A stretch of 64,000 bases of DNA from Polytrichum commune. Taxonomy: Eukaryota > Streptophyta > Polytrichopsida > Polytrichales > Polytrichaceae. A model generated the notes under the pieces. It worked only from the letters and a program-made list of their open reading frames with translations. It was not told the DNA's origin and did not search any database. The stretch is taken from positions 38,378,001 through 38,442,000 of the forward strand of contig OX485806.1 in assembly GCA_950295325.1 (NCBI GenBank). The letters are read 5' to 3'. Positions 12,945-26,106 of this stretch are shown here, one piece after another; within the stretch, counting starts at the first letter, position 1; each line of letters begins with the position of its first letter. The translations under genes and the position numbers were made by a program.

Positions 12945-13541
12945 TCTAAAAAAATTGTGTGGCCTATGGTATGAGGACCAATTAGTGTAGATGCCATGCT
13001 CCATAGTTGTATAAGTATATAAGTACACTAAATATTGTATTTAGTGTCACCAATTCTATTTGTCTTGTTAAATCTAATAGTAAACCGCATGTGTAGTTCA
13101 TGTATATTAAATGTACACTGCCCGTGTAGTGTCACCAATACTAAAATGTAAACCTAACTTTATTTGTCATTCCTTGTAAAATTTGTGGACATTATAGATT
13201 TACAATGTTGCAATTACTAGCACTTATTAAGTGACTATTCATCCAAATTTCAATCATCCATGACAATATTTCATGACAAAGATGTTAGGATGCAGAATAT
13301 ACCAGCTATGTTTCAAAAATTGGCATGGATTTCATCCAAATGTCAATCATCCATGACAGTAACTGGTAAACCTATTCATAAAAAGTTGTCATTAGATGAC
13401 CATAAAATACCATATGACACTAAATACAATTCTTTAGTGCAGTGGCCATGATTTGGGACCTGGAATAGACACATGGGAGTCGCCCTCTCCCCTTTGCAAA
13501 AGAGTCGTCTCTCTCGCTAGTCCTGTGTTTCCCTCAACCAG

Positions 13542-16500
13542 ATGATGGCGATCCCGTTGCCGCTATGGCTCCGAGGTCTGTGGGAGCCCAAGGATCTCAT
13601 CCAATCACGCAAATTGGTGCAAGAGCTTCACCTACCGCCCTCGACATCACAATTCGTGTACGCTCTCCGTCCCTCCGACGCCCCAGACAGCGTAGTCTAC
13701 ATCCTCTCGAGCCTCCCGCTGTCGGAGAGGTCCGCCACCGATGCACGCAAAGTGATCGAGGCCGCTCACCCGAAGGCAGTGGTGAGCCTGGTGGATTTGA
13801 GAGCCATAGAATCTTTCAAAGAAGAGGAGAAGCTGGCAGGGGAACCATTCAGCGTGCCTAGTTCGACCCTGGGGGTGATACAGGAGCATTTGGAGAGGGA
13901 TCCAGATGTGGTGCCGTATGCGAGTAGAGCGAGAGCGCAAGTCTCGAGGTCTATCTTCGGTACAGGGATGTTCAGTGATGTGTTGGAAGCTAAAGCTGCA
14001 GCTTCGAAGGCGGATGCTTCATTTCATTACATTGATTTTCCGTATCGAATAAACGCTGAGTATGGAGGGGATGATCTAGCTATGGCGGGGATTCGGAAGC
14101 AGGATGATGGGAGGGGAGTGACTGGGGATTTCAAGGTAAGTGGTCACTTTTAGGTCTGCATTCACTTCTCGTAGGATGTGAAAACATGCAATTATCGTAG
14201 ATGGTGCTACAACCGTTACAAGTGCTGAGCATATGTACCCTTATTAGATTGAGAAGGTTCTAGATGTTTCTTGTCAGCAATTGAAAGGAGATTCCAACGT
14301 ACCAAAGCATATGTTATTTGAATTCCTTATGTAAAAGTTTTAAGGGTTCAAAGCTCGCAACCAGGATTGTGGGAACGGAGTGGCTTGAATTGTAAGGTAA
14401 GTGAGTCCTTACATGGACTAGGTCTGCACTCACTTCTCGTAGGATATGAAGCTCGTAATTAAGGTAGATTGTGCTAAGACCGTCACTTTATGCTCTGAGC
14501 ATATATGCTATTATTAGATTGATAAGGTTTTGGATGTTTTGCTATAGCAATTGAAAGGGATTCCAGCGCACGAAAGTATGTCTTATTTAGATTCTGTATG
14601 CAAAAGTTACAAGGGTTTAAGGGATAAAAGTTTTATTCGTAGATGACTTGAAACCAACATGAGAGCCAACATGAGAGCCTGATGCCAAGATGGTGGACAT
14701 TCTCATAATCAATGTGTACTTATTGTGCAACATTTTAGGGTGTTGGTTTTAGCACTTGATGCCTCAAGTGCGAGATGACTAGCAAATCCAAACCGTGCAC
14801 ACTTCTTGTAGCATCGACTTCTTGTAGGAAGTCATACTAGGCTCTTTGGATTAGCTTCTCAATAACTTTCATCTGATATCTTACTCGCAATTAGAACTGA
14901 CGAATAAAAAGATAGCAAGTGACTGAAGATTCAATGATAGCGAGGGTTGCACACAAGTATTTTGCGTGGGTGACGGTAGTAAAGAAATCTGTAACTTGGA
15001 ACCGAAAGTAGATTTCAAGAATTTCAATTTATTAGTTGAGCTCAGAAACAATCAAAATCTTCTTCTTTGTGGAATTCAAGTTTGATCAGCAAATATTCCG
15101 TGAGGGGACTCTTCAGACAATTAAGGTTTTATTAGTAGACCAAACAACTTCCTGCTCTCTCATATGAAGTCATTCAATCGAGCATAGCGACTAAGTTATG
15201 TAAGATTCCATCCACTTAGGGTAAGTGGGCCTTGAACAGGAACCTTTATGTCTTGAAGCAGGCCTTGAACTTGCACTCACTTCACATAGGATACGAAACA
15301 TGCAATTAGTGTGAGATGATTAGCAGATCCAAATTGTTCCCATAGTCATGTTCCTAATAAATTCAGAGCTCATATGAATATCTTGTTCATTGTCAAAGCG
15401 GAGATTCTCTTTCTTATCAAATGATCATATAGGACCCCCAAATTATGTTGATGACTGTTGAGTGAGCCCAGAATGGTTTACAACAAAATGAGCATGTACT
15501 CCAATGTCGTATAAACACATGATGATGCCTTTTCGGTGTCTGTTCTTAGATCCCCACCTAACCACATACTACTCAAACATAGGCGTCTGTTTAAGATGAG
15601 TACCTGAACTAGGCCTGCTTACCTTCAGTTGGCGTTGGAGTTCAGAAGCTGGAGGGCAATGACGACTCTGCCACAATGAGGCGGGTGGCACAGGGGTTGA
15701 GAAGCTTTGGGGAGAGTACTCCTTTGGATGAGCTGCGGAGGTGGAGGGAGTCTTGTAGTTTCGCTTTGGCGCAATTGTTTGGCCACCAGAGCAGCAAAGT
15801 GCATGCTGTCCCTCCTGCAGGAAGGTCAGTCTGCTAAACCCTGCGAGTCAAAATGAGGTGTGAGAGCAACTCCTATGGTCACTGTGAAATGATCGTCTCA
15901 ATAATCAGCATTCAAAGTTTTGGGGACCAATGCCTCATGCTCATCTCACACATATATAGTCCAGTGTAGTTTAACTTTGGTGCAATCGTTTGGCCACCAG
16001 AACAGTGGCTGAGTGCACATTGGGCCTTCCGCAGGAAGGTCAGTCTATGACTTCAAAAATGAGGTGTGGGAGCAACTCCCATGGTCACTGTACAGTGATT
16101 CTCTCAATAATTGGCTTTCAAAGTTTTTGTGGCCAATGCTGCATGCTCATCTCAGACATCTAGTCCATATTTATCATAAATCTCATTTCCCCACTGATTG
16201 TTGTGAGAGAGACGACCCTCTAGAGTCGTTTCAACCTCAAATTTTGAGGGTTTGGAAGGGGTTTAGAGGGTTGCATCTGTCTCAATGATTGGTGGGCAAT
16301 AAGGATTTGGAAAACATATGGGCTTTGTGATCGGCATAGGTTTAGGTTTTGTTACAGTGCATGGTGTCTTGCCCCAAAACCCTAGAAGCGGATCATTGAG
16401 TGCATCATTTTCCAGTCACCATAGTAGTTGCTCTGAGAATGTTTGCAAGTGCTGCACTGCCCGGCGTGGAAGTTGCTTGAAAATTATCACTGATCGTGAA

Positions 16501-18615
16501 TGATATCCTCCCTACACTGCGAGGAGGGAGAAGAAATACTAATTATCATAATTGTAACCTTTAAGATTGAGAGCACAGGTTCATTGATTACATCTTACCT
16601 CTATATGAGGTTTTTGTTTGGAAGAATATAAAATTTTCTATGAGACGTTCAGGTGGTGTGCCAGTCTCAATTCAAGTGTCTCATGTTTGAAAGAAATTGC
16701 CTTTCTCTCCTTTTAGACCAGTTGTCGGCAAGAAATAGGAGATTTCTCCACCTTGATGCTGGAAGGGTTCAAGAGTCAAAAGAGGATAAAGTGGAGGAAT
16801 GCCAAGTTCTGATCGTCAATCAACTGAACCTGCATGAATATTCGCTAATGAGGATTTTAAGAGCATAATTGCATCATTCTTGGGTGCTCAATCCTTTGTG
16901 TACCGTAAGGGGACGAGGATAATCCTTGTGCTTGGCAAAAGTAGGTCCACAAGTGCAAATATTAATAGAAGAAGTGCAAATGTTATCAGAAGGCTAGAAG
17001 AAGTATACCTAAGTTCTTTTGGTCTTTCTGTGCATTTTTGAGAACACTACATTGAAGATTTTTTGCAAACCTTGACAGGACTGCAGCAGCGGAAGTCCCT
17101 ACTGAGGCCCCTCCACAAACACAAGAAGAAGATGATACTACTCCAGAATTTGCGCAGCCACTTCTACCCTTACTTTCAGCCTTGTGTCAGCTATATCAAA
17201 CGCCGGCACTTGCTCAAGCATTTCTGTGTGCACAGAAATTGTTTCAAAATGTAGAGATCGGCCGCGAGGTGAACCCCATGGACGTCGTAGAGTCCTCCCG
17301 ATTTCGAATTGCTTTGGAGATGTCACGAGTGCAAGCAAACAATGCAATTATAGCATCACCCTACAAGGTGTTGATACCCTTCAAAGTGTGGTCTTTGCTA
17401 AATTACACATTGGATGAGCATTAGTTTAGGTTTTCTCCTCTATAATAGCTGTCTGCACATTAACAGAGTGTGGATTTTCTGTGTCCAAGGGTTTCATCTG
17501 CACAAGGTTTACAAGTATACATACTGGTCCTATGCTCACTTGCATCTCTTTTCTTTCACTTCTCAAATTTTGGGATTTCACTATATATCAAAGACATTAT
17601 TTGCTTTTATACAAGTTCTGTAACCCTTTATAGTTTTGGATTCTCTTTTATACTTCTTTGTGAGTTATTTAAAATTTTCTTCTGTCTACATATTGATTTT
17701 TTTCAGGTGCAAAAGAGAACTGTGGCTGATTTTCATGATCTGTCATATGAGGATAAATGTCATGCAGTCCTAGCCCAATCTCTCCAGAAACAAGCAAGGG
17801 AAAATGGAACAGTAGTGGCAGTCCTGGATGTGACCAAGGTCCCAGGAATACGCCGGCAATGGAACCAGCCGATTCCAGAAGAGGTCATCTCTCTGATTGA
17901 TGAGTGCTACATTTCTACAGATGAAATTGAGTCAAACATCTTTGAAACATTATTCTCAATGGGAAGAAAGGAATCTAACCTCACAGAAGGACGAAAGGAG
18001 AAGAAGGCTGCAGTTGTTGTTGGTGCAGGGGCAGCTGCTGCAGTTGGTCTAGCTTACCTACCTCAATGGGCCGCCCCCTTACCTTCACTTGTGAAGATTA
18101 TTGCAGTAAAAGCCTCCACATTATTCAAGTTAAGCTTCTTGAATAGCAAGCGGGCCGTGGCTCTCTCAGTCGCCAAAAGTCTTCCTGGAGCTTCCAAGGT
18201 GGTTCTTCCATTGAAGGCTTCAGCTGCAAAGACTGCGAGTGCATCAGCTGTGAAAGCTGCAGCCTCTGCAGACAAAGCTTTTGGATTTCCTTGGGCCCAA
18301 GGTTTTGTCACAGCGCTTCAACGTCAAACTCTTCAGGCAATCCGTACAACATTCTATAGTGCTATGAGAAACTCACAACACAAGGCAGTAGGACACACTC
18401 CCTGGGTTATGTTTGGGTGTAGTATGATAGCAGGAGGCAGCATCCTCTTTTATGGAGACAATGTAGAGAGAGCTCTTGGAGCTGTTTCTACTGCCCAAGA
18501 TGTGGCCAAGCTTGGACGTGGATTAGAGTCGCTATCGGAGGCGTCAGACAAAGTGGATCTTGACTGGAATGAGATCTACCGATTGGTGTATAATATGAAA
18601 CGGAATGTCTTGTGA
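13542..18615 (+). CDS. Conserved membrane-associated protein of unknown function, weakly TraB-like N-terminus
   Basis: Four exons (13542-14135, 15646-15824, 17079-17367, 17707-18615) join in frame to 656 aa. The exon 2 acceptor is the least certain: TTCAG/AAGCTG is used because the AG ten bases upstream breaks the frame. The N-terminal 130 residues contain VVYILSSLPLSERS followed by ARKVIEAAHPKAVVSLVDLR. This recalls the opening of TraB/GumN-type domains, but the usual histidine is missing. The middle is acidic and proline-rich, then helical (LLPLLSALCQLYQTPALAQ). The C-terminal half has an Ala-rich hydrophobic segment at about 455-475, an Ala/Ser/Lys-rich stretch, and one clear hydrophobic helix TPWVMFGCSMIAGGSILFYG at about 585-604, then a conserved-looking tail DLDWNEIYRLVYNMKR. 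I do not recognise the family with confidence and propose no function. Two exon ends are tandemly duplicated in the introns (see repeats). Confidence 0.7.
14100..14640 (+). repeat. Tandem duplication of exon 1 end plus donor, inside intron 1
   Basis: The last 35 bp of exon 1, its donor (AAGGTAAGTG at 14133) and about 225 bp of intron recur 261 bp downstream with a second AAGGTAAGTG at 14394. Both units then carry matching words such as TCACTTCTCGTAGGAT and GAGCATAT. A third, partial copy (GGGTAAGTGGG, then a CACTCACTTCACATAGGAT-like word) lies near 15220-15320. The copies are diverged (about 75-80% by eye) and the second exon-like part has no obvious use. Confidence 0.7.
15754..16175 (+). repeat. 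Tandem duplication of exon 2 end plus donor, inside intron 2
   Basis: The last 70 bp of exon 2, its donor (GGAAG/GTCAGT after 15824) and about 140 bp of following intron are repeated 211-214 bp downstream. There the copy ends in GCAGGAAG/GTCAGT after 16038. The second copy keeps the words TTTGGCCACCAGA and CAGGAAGGTCAGTCT. It is a potential decoy donor or cryptic exon. Exon 3 (17079) fits exon 2 at its first donor in phase. Confidence 0.8.
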
Positions 18616-19756
18616 AGGTGGAGGAAATTATTTGCAGGAACGGAAACCCAACATCTGGCCCTTGGATGGACGTCCCGGGATGACAGGTCATTTCATTTGC
18701 ATGTACAAGCAGATTCTATAAATGAGCTTGAAGCTGGAATTGATCTTGTAACAGAACTACAGAATATTATGGACAAAGATCGCTGCAGCAGGGCTGCAGA
18801 CTATTGGCTGGTTCTGAACTTCTTTCCAGTCGTTAATGACACATGCGCTGAACATGTTGAAGCTGGCTGGGATCAAGTCTTCAGGTCTCTTCAGGTCTTT
18901 TCAGGTGGCTGGAACTGGAAAGGAATATTTTGAACTCTTTTTCATACAATTTGAAGAACTAATTCAGTGGCGCAAAAGTTATGGTTGTTGCGAAACCAAG
19001 CAATTCAAGAGTACCTATTCCACAATGCTGAACCTGCTGAAGTGGGTCAATGATAGGAAGGACAGTAGTAAGGTTTGGGTTGGATGCAGGACCCAGAAAA
19101 TCTGCTTGGCAGATGGGCTGTTTTTCAGTTAAATATTGAAGCATTTCTCCCTTCTGGGCTGTGTTGATAAGGTAGCTTGTCCCATAAATTTGTGCAAAAA
19201 CCTAGGATTCCATATAGCTGAGAGGAAGCCTTTGAAAAGCAAGGCCTTGTGTGCATTGATCCCGGTGTTTGGTGCAAAACATATTACATCATAAAAGTAC
19301 CATTCTAGTATCTGATAGCATAGCTTCAAAGGGAATCGATTCAACTCTAGAAACTAGAGTTAGCCAAGCAATGTTTACAGAAGGATGTAGAGGTTTATGA
19401 GTGCAGAGTCATTGTGAAATTTGGTGCTGATTAGGAACCAATTTGGCAATCACCAGACAGCAATGTTAAAGAATACAGTTCCACTTATTCAGTTCCATCA
19501 CTTCTGATCTTCGAGTTTACTAACCATTGTTTTGCAGCATTGCATCTTTTGCAGAGTTTTTGGTTGCCTCTCAAAGACATTTCAAGCCCTTCATGCTACT
19601 AACAATGTTAAGCAGCTGAATTGCTTGAAGTGTCTACTTCACAATTTTCTTGTAATATGCATTAGTTACATTGAAGGTAGGAAGTTGTTTTCAGCATTGC
19701 ACAATTTCCGTCCAACACAGCATATAGCAAGCCGATGACAATGAGACCCAACATCT
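18616..19756. other. 3' UTR and intergenic sequence, no further gene
   Basis: Short open frames such as 18697-18933 and 18836-19132 follow directly after the stop codon at 18615 and show no family features; they are most likely 3' UTR. I see no repeat or RNA gene here. Confidence 0.5.
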
Positions 19757-19928
19757 CTCTGCATTATATCGGAGAGGAGTTGATTCTTTCAGTATTGCCC
19801 TATCCATGGAGTGTTAAGGCCCATTTGAGATCTTCCGAAAAGTCAAGATTAGGAGGACCAGGGTCCGAAAAGTAATGCATGCTATGTACATATATGGTTT
19901 CCTGAATCTACGTATTAGTGTGATTCTG

Positions 19929-19937
19929 TTTCCCGCC
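19929..19937 (+). promoter_or_regulatory. E2F-type site, distal promoter copy of PCNA-A
   Basis: TTTCCCGCC matches the plant E2F/DP consensus TTTSSCGC. PCNA genes are classic E2F targets activated at the G1/S transition. This is the upstream of two duplicated copies, about 700 bp before the ATG. Confidence 0.6.
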
Positions 19938-20290
19938 GAACTTCATCTCGTCTTCCCTTCTCCTTAGGTTTCGCGCATTTTTTCCTTCACACTTCTTCCC
20001 ATTTCTCTTGTTCGGCTTTTACACACTGTTGCTTTTTTCTTTCTTCTCCTCATCGAAATGCCCTACTTTTCTCCTTCCAACTTAAAGCTCCATCTGTTTG
20101 GTGCAGAATTGCAAAGCTTGTCTCATTTCGGAGTGGAGTTTGACTTTTCCAACATTCCCTATCCATCCAGTTTTCATGATGCCCATACGACATCTTCCAA
20201 AACGGCAAGAATTGGTGGAGCGAGAGATTAAGAAATGAACGCTACCTGTTGATACTAGCCTCCCTGAATCTACATGAGAGGATGATTCGG

Positions 20291-20300
20291 TTTTCCCGCC
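20291..20300 (+). promoter_or_regulatory. E2F-type site, proximal promoter copy of PCNA-A
   Basis: TTTTCCCGCC matches the E2F/DP consensus and lies about 330 bp upstream of the PCNA-A ATG, in the proximal unit of the duplicated promoter. It probably gives S-phase expression; that is inferred from the motif and family knowledge. Confidence 0.65.
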
Positions 20301-20580
20301 CTTTCCTCAGGTTTCTCGCATTCCTCCCTCGCATTTCTTCCCACATTTCCTCTTGTTCGGCTCTTACACGGGGGTTCTTTTTTCTTTCTTTTCTTTCTCT
20401 TTTCCGGGGGCTCTTGGGTTCCCGTAATTCGCAGCTTCTCAAGCCCATTCGCACACTTGGTGCACAATTGCAATTCACGACGTGTGATTTTAGCACACTG
20501 TGCATGTCCTTTGGCGTACTGCCAAAACCCATGACTGATTAGGGTTCAGGTTTTTGGTCCCTAGTTCGTGAGCTTGTTAG

Positions 20581-23459
<2,879 letters not shown>

Positions 23460-26106
23460 TATCTTACAGTGCTAGTTATATTCTTATATACTGCCCCACA
23501 TACCTAAGTGGGTGTCAGTAGTCTGTGTGTACCATGAGGAAATTGTTGAATTGGTGAGTTCTTTAGATACGGAAGATTCAGGTTGATAGAATTCTGTGAT
23601 TTGCAGTTAATGTGGAAACTCATGTTGATAGTTGGTCTTAGTGATTAGAATTCTTCATCAATGATAGCAGAGTTATTTTTTTACATCTATATCTTACAAC
23701 ATTGTTGACTAAAATTCGGATATGAGGAAATTTAGTGAGATGTGACTGCAACGTGTTTGATACATTACATGTTACAGCTTCAAAGTATGCAAGGGTCTTT
23801 CATGTTTTCAAACATTCTTGTAGTTGGACGTATTAATCAGTTAGTTTTATGTATTAACCATCACTTCTGTGTGTTTCAAAGAGCTTGAATTACAAGCTTG
23901 GAATCTATCAACTATTCTAGGTACAATAGTCAACTGAATTGGACAGACCTATCTGATTGTTCAAGACGAAGACAATCTTCACCTGATAATGAATGATATA
24001 TTCATACAAACCCCGAAAATCTTGAAGCAAATGGCTGACCTTGATAAGGATTTTCAATCATCTTATACTAACCACATGTTTAAAATCCTAGGACAAGTGG
24101 GCTGGGGGGGGGGGGGGGGAGGGGGACATTTAAGACCCATAAAGTCTACCTTAGTCCATAAATTAAATCACTTCTCTTCTTTTGCTTGGTTGTGCATTTA
24201 GGGATAGATGGATGAATAAGTGGTAGTGCAACCATTTTAAATTCATGAAAAGTGCTCTGCTCCTGCTCCTCAGCACATTAGCAATCCAAATGCGGAACAT
24301 GGAATTTGAGCTCTTTATTTAGTTATTTATGAAGTTAAGGAGAACATCTTATGAATTCATGAAGTGAAAGTCATAGATGGGTTTTTTCTTTTTAGACATG
24401 TCCATTTCATACTTGGATATGTGCCCACACATTAGAATCCATACATGTCATGGTTCATGATAGGTGCACTCATCTTCATCCATAAAAGTAGATGTTTCTC
24501 TTGTCCTACATTATATGTTACTTTAGCTAAGACTAAAAGTTGGTTCTAACAACCCGGCCTTCACACCATCGACATTATCTAGTGCTGAGCCTAGTTGGCA
24601 AATGATGTGGCATGGCTTAAAAGTGGAGGTTTTAAGCCTCAAGCACCGACCCTCCCATTGGTACCTAAACATGAGGCAAGAATATAGGAGCTTTAAAATT
24701 GTCACCTCCCGCCCTTGTGATTGGTTACTTTTTAGTCTTAGCTATGAGGGCACGAGGAGCTTCATTAACAAAAACTGATGGTAAGATAGGTGAGTAGTAA
24801 GGCATTTTAGGATGGGACAAAAACTACCCAACATTCATTGCTTGGTAGATAAAACAATGAACATGTGTGAAAGCTACTTAACTATAACCTACTTGAAAAT
24901 CTCCAGAGCAAGTTCTTGTAGGTGCATTGGGATAGCCAGATGCCTCTGCTATAACCGAGGGAGCTTTACCTGGATTTTAGGAAATACTTTGGGTCTTAGC
25001 TAAAGTCAGGTGGCAAGGGGGCATAAGAAATGTTCAACCACCTTAACATCAAGCTCATGTGTTGGCTTATCTACCAATAAAATTTTGAACCATATGGAAT
25101 TCAAATAAGGTAGACATGTCCAATGTGATTTATTCTCTTAATTGAACACCTATATTTGAGTGGTATGTGGTCAGGTGTGGCTCCAAGAAGATATGTGTTT
25201 AAAGGATATTGGACTATGTGCTCAAAATACAATAGCCATTCTAGCTTTAATAATCAACCTAAAAGTGAGGGGGGGGGGGGAGGCTATTTGACCAGTTGAT
25301 GAGCAAAAGAATCTCATCTTTGATAATGAATGAGATATTCACATATGAGCTCCAAATTTTTATGAGGAAAGTGGATATGACCTCAATTTGGACTTGCTAA
25401 CCATCTCGTGCAAATTGCGTACTTCAAATCCTAGGAGAGGTGGGCTAGTTGGAAAAAGTAACCATTTATGACCCATCTACCTTAAGACATTGATTGGTAT
25501 ATTAAAAACCCTCTCAATTGCTAATGAGGAATATTTCAATAGTTTCTTAATATTCCAAAATTATATGAGAAATTTAATTATATTTCTAATATCTACAAAT
25601 AAACTAGAACTACAATAAGATATCATATGCTTCGTGCTTTTAAAGAAGATTTTAGCAACATCTACATAGGGTGGGTTTACATCACGGTCTGGGTCCAAGA
25701 AACTTGGGGTCCAAAACAACCCTTGATGAACCATACTTTTAGACTTAAGATTGGACCCAAGCTTGAAGATTGGTTCTCAAACTAGGAAGTCTATTTTCTT
25801 GAGCGAGGACAGTCAAGATTTGGTGGAAAAGTGATGCTACAATAAGGCCAATTCATTTTTTCATGCCTTGTACCCGGGCCCTAGTGTAATCTTCTTTGAG
25901 TCCAAATTTATGCTTTCGACCAATTAAATCACTCGATTTTGGAGTTTCTTCGATCTTCAACCCTAATGTAAACCCACCCTTGGATGGATGAATTGAGTGT
26001 AGTGCGACCATTGAATTGGATGAAGAATGGCTAGCTCCTCCTCCTCTTTCTACTTCTTCAGTCTCACCATCTCAATTGCTCCGCGGCATTGAAGCAAACC
26101 CTCGCA
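23460..26106. other. Intergenic between PCNA-A and the HemW-like gene, with poly-G tracts
   Basis: No gene is supported. Two diverged copies of a roughly 200-bp segment (about 23985-24200 and 25320-25500) share AATCCTAGGA--AGTGGGCT, GATAATGAATGA and GACCCAT words. There is a run of 16 G at 24104-24119, followed by A and five more G, and a run of 12 G at 25269-25280. The last 60 bp before 26107 are CT-rich and probably the 5' UTR of the next gene. Confidence 0.5.

Larger units (their letters stand above)
11048..13541. other. AT-rich intergenic region, no gene recognised
   Basis: This region separates the divergent TatD (-) and 656-aa-protein (+) genes. It is AT-rich, has no open frame with family motifs, and holds two inverted-repeat structures listed separately (11623-11847 and 12908-12944). 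Two 26-bp direct repeats sit near 13241 and 13330. The promoter of the plus-strand gene should lie in the last few hundred bases, but I see no convincing TATA box. Confidence 0.5.
19757..20455 (+). promoter_or_regulatory. Tandemly duplicated promoter region of PCNA copy A
   Basis: Two diverged copies of a roughly 340-bp segment lie about 363 bp apart (19757-20095 and 20120-20455). Shared words in the same order include CCCTATCCAT, CTGAATCTAC, TTCCCGCC, GGTTT-C-CGCAT, CTTGTTCGGCT and a pyrimidine run TTTTTTCTTTCTT. Each copy carries one E2F-type site. The segment ends about 180 bp upstream of the PCNA ATG at 20632, so it is a doubled promoter and leader region. Confidence 0.7.

Noticed and set aside
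13565..13940. Alternative frames over exon 1 of the 656-aa gene
   Set aside because: Shadows of the real frame in GC-rich coding sequence.
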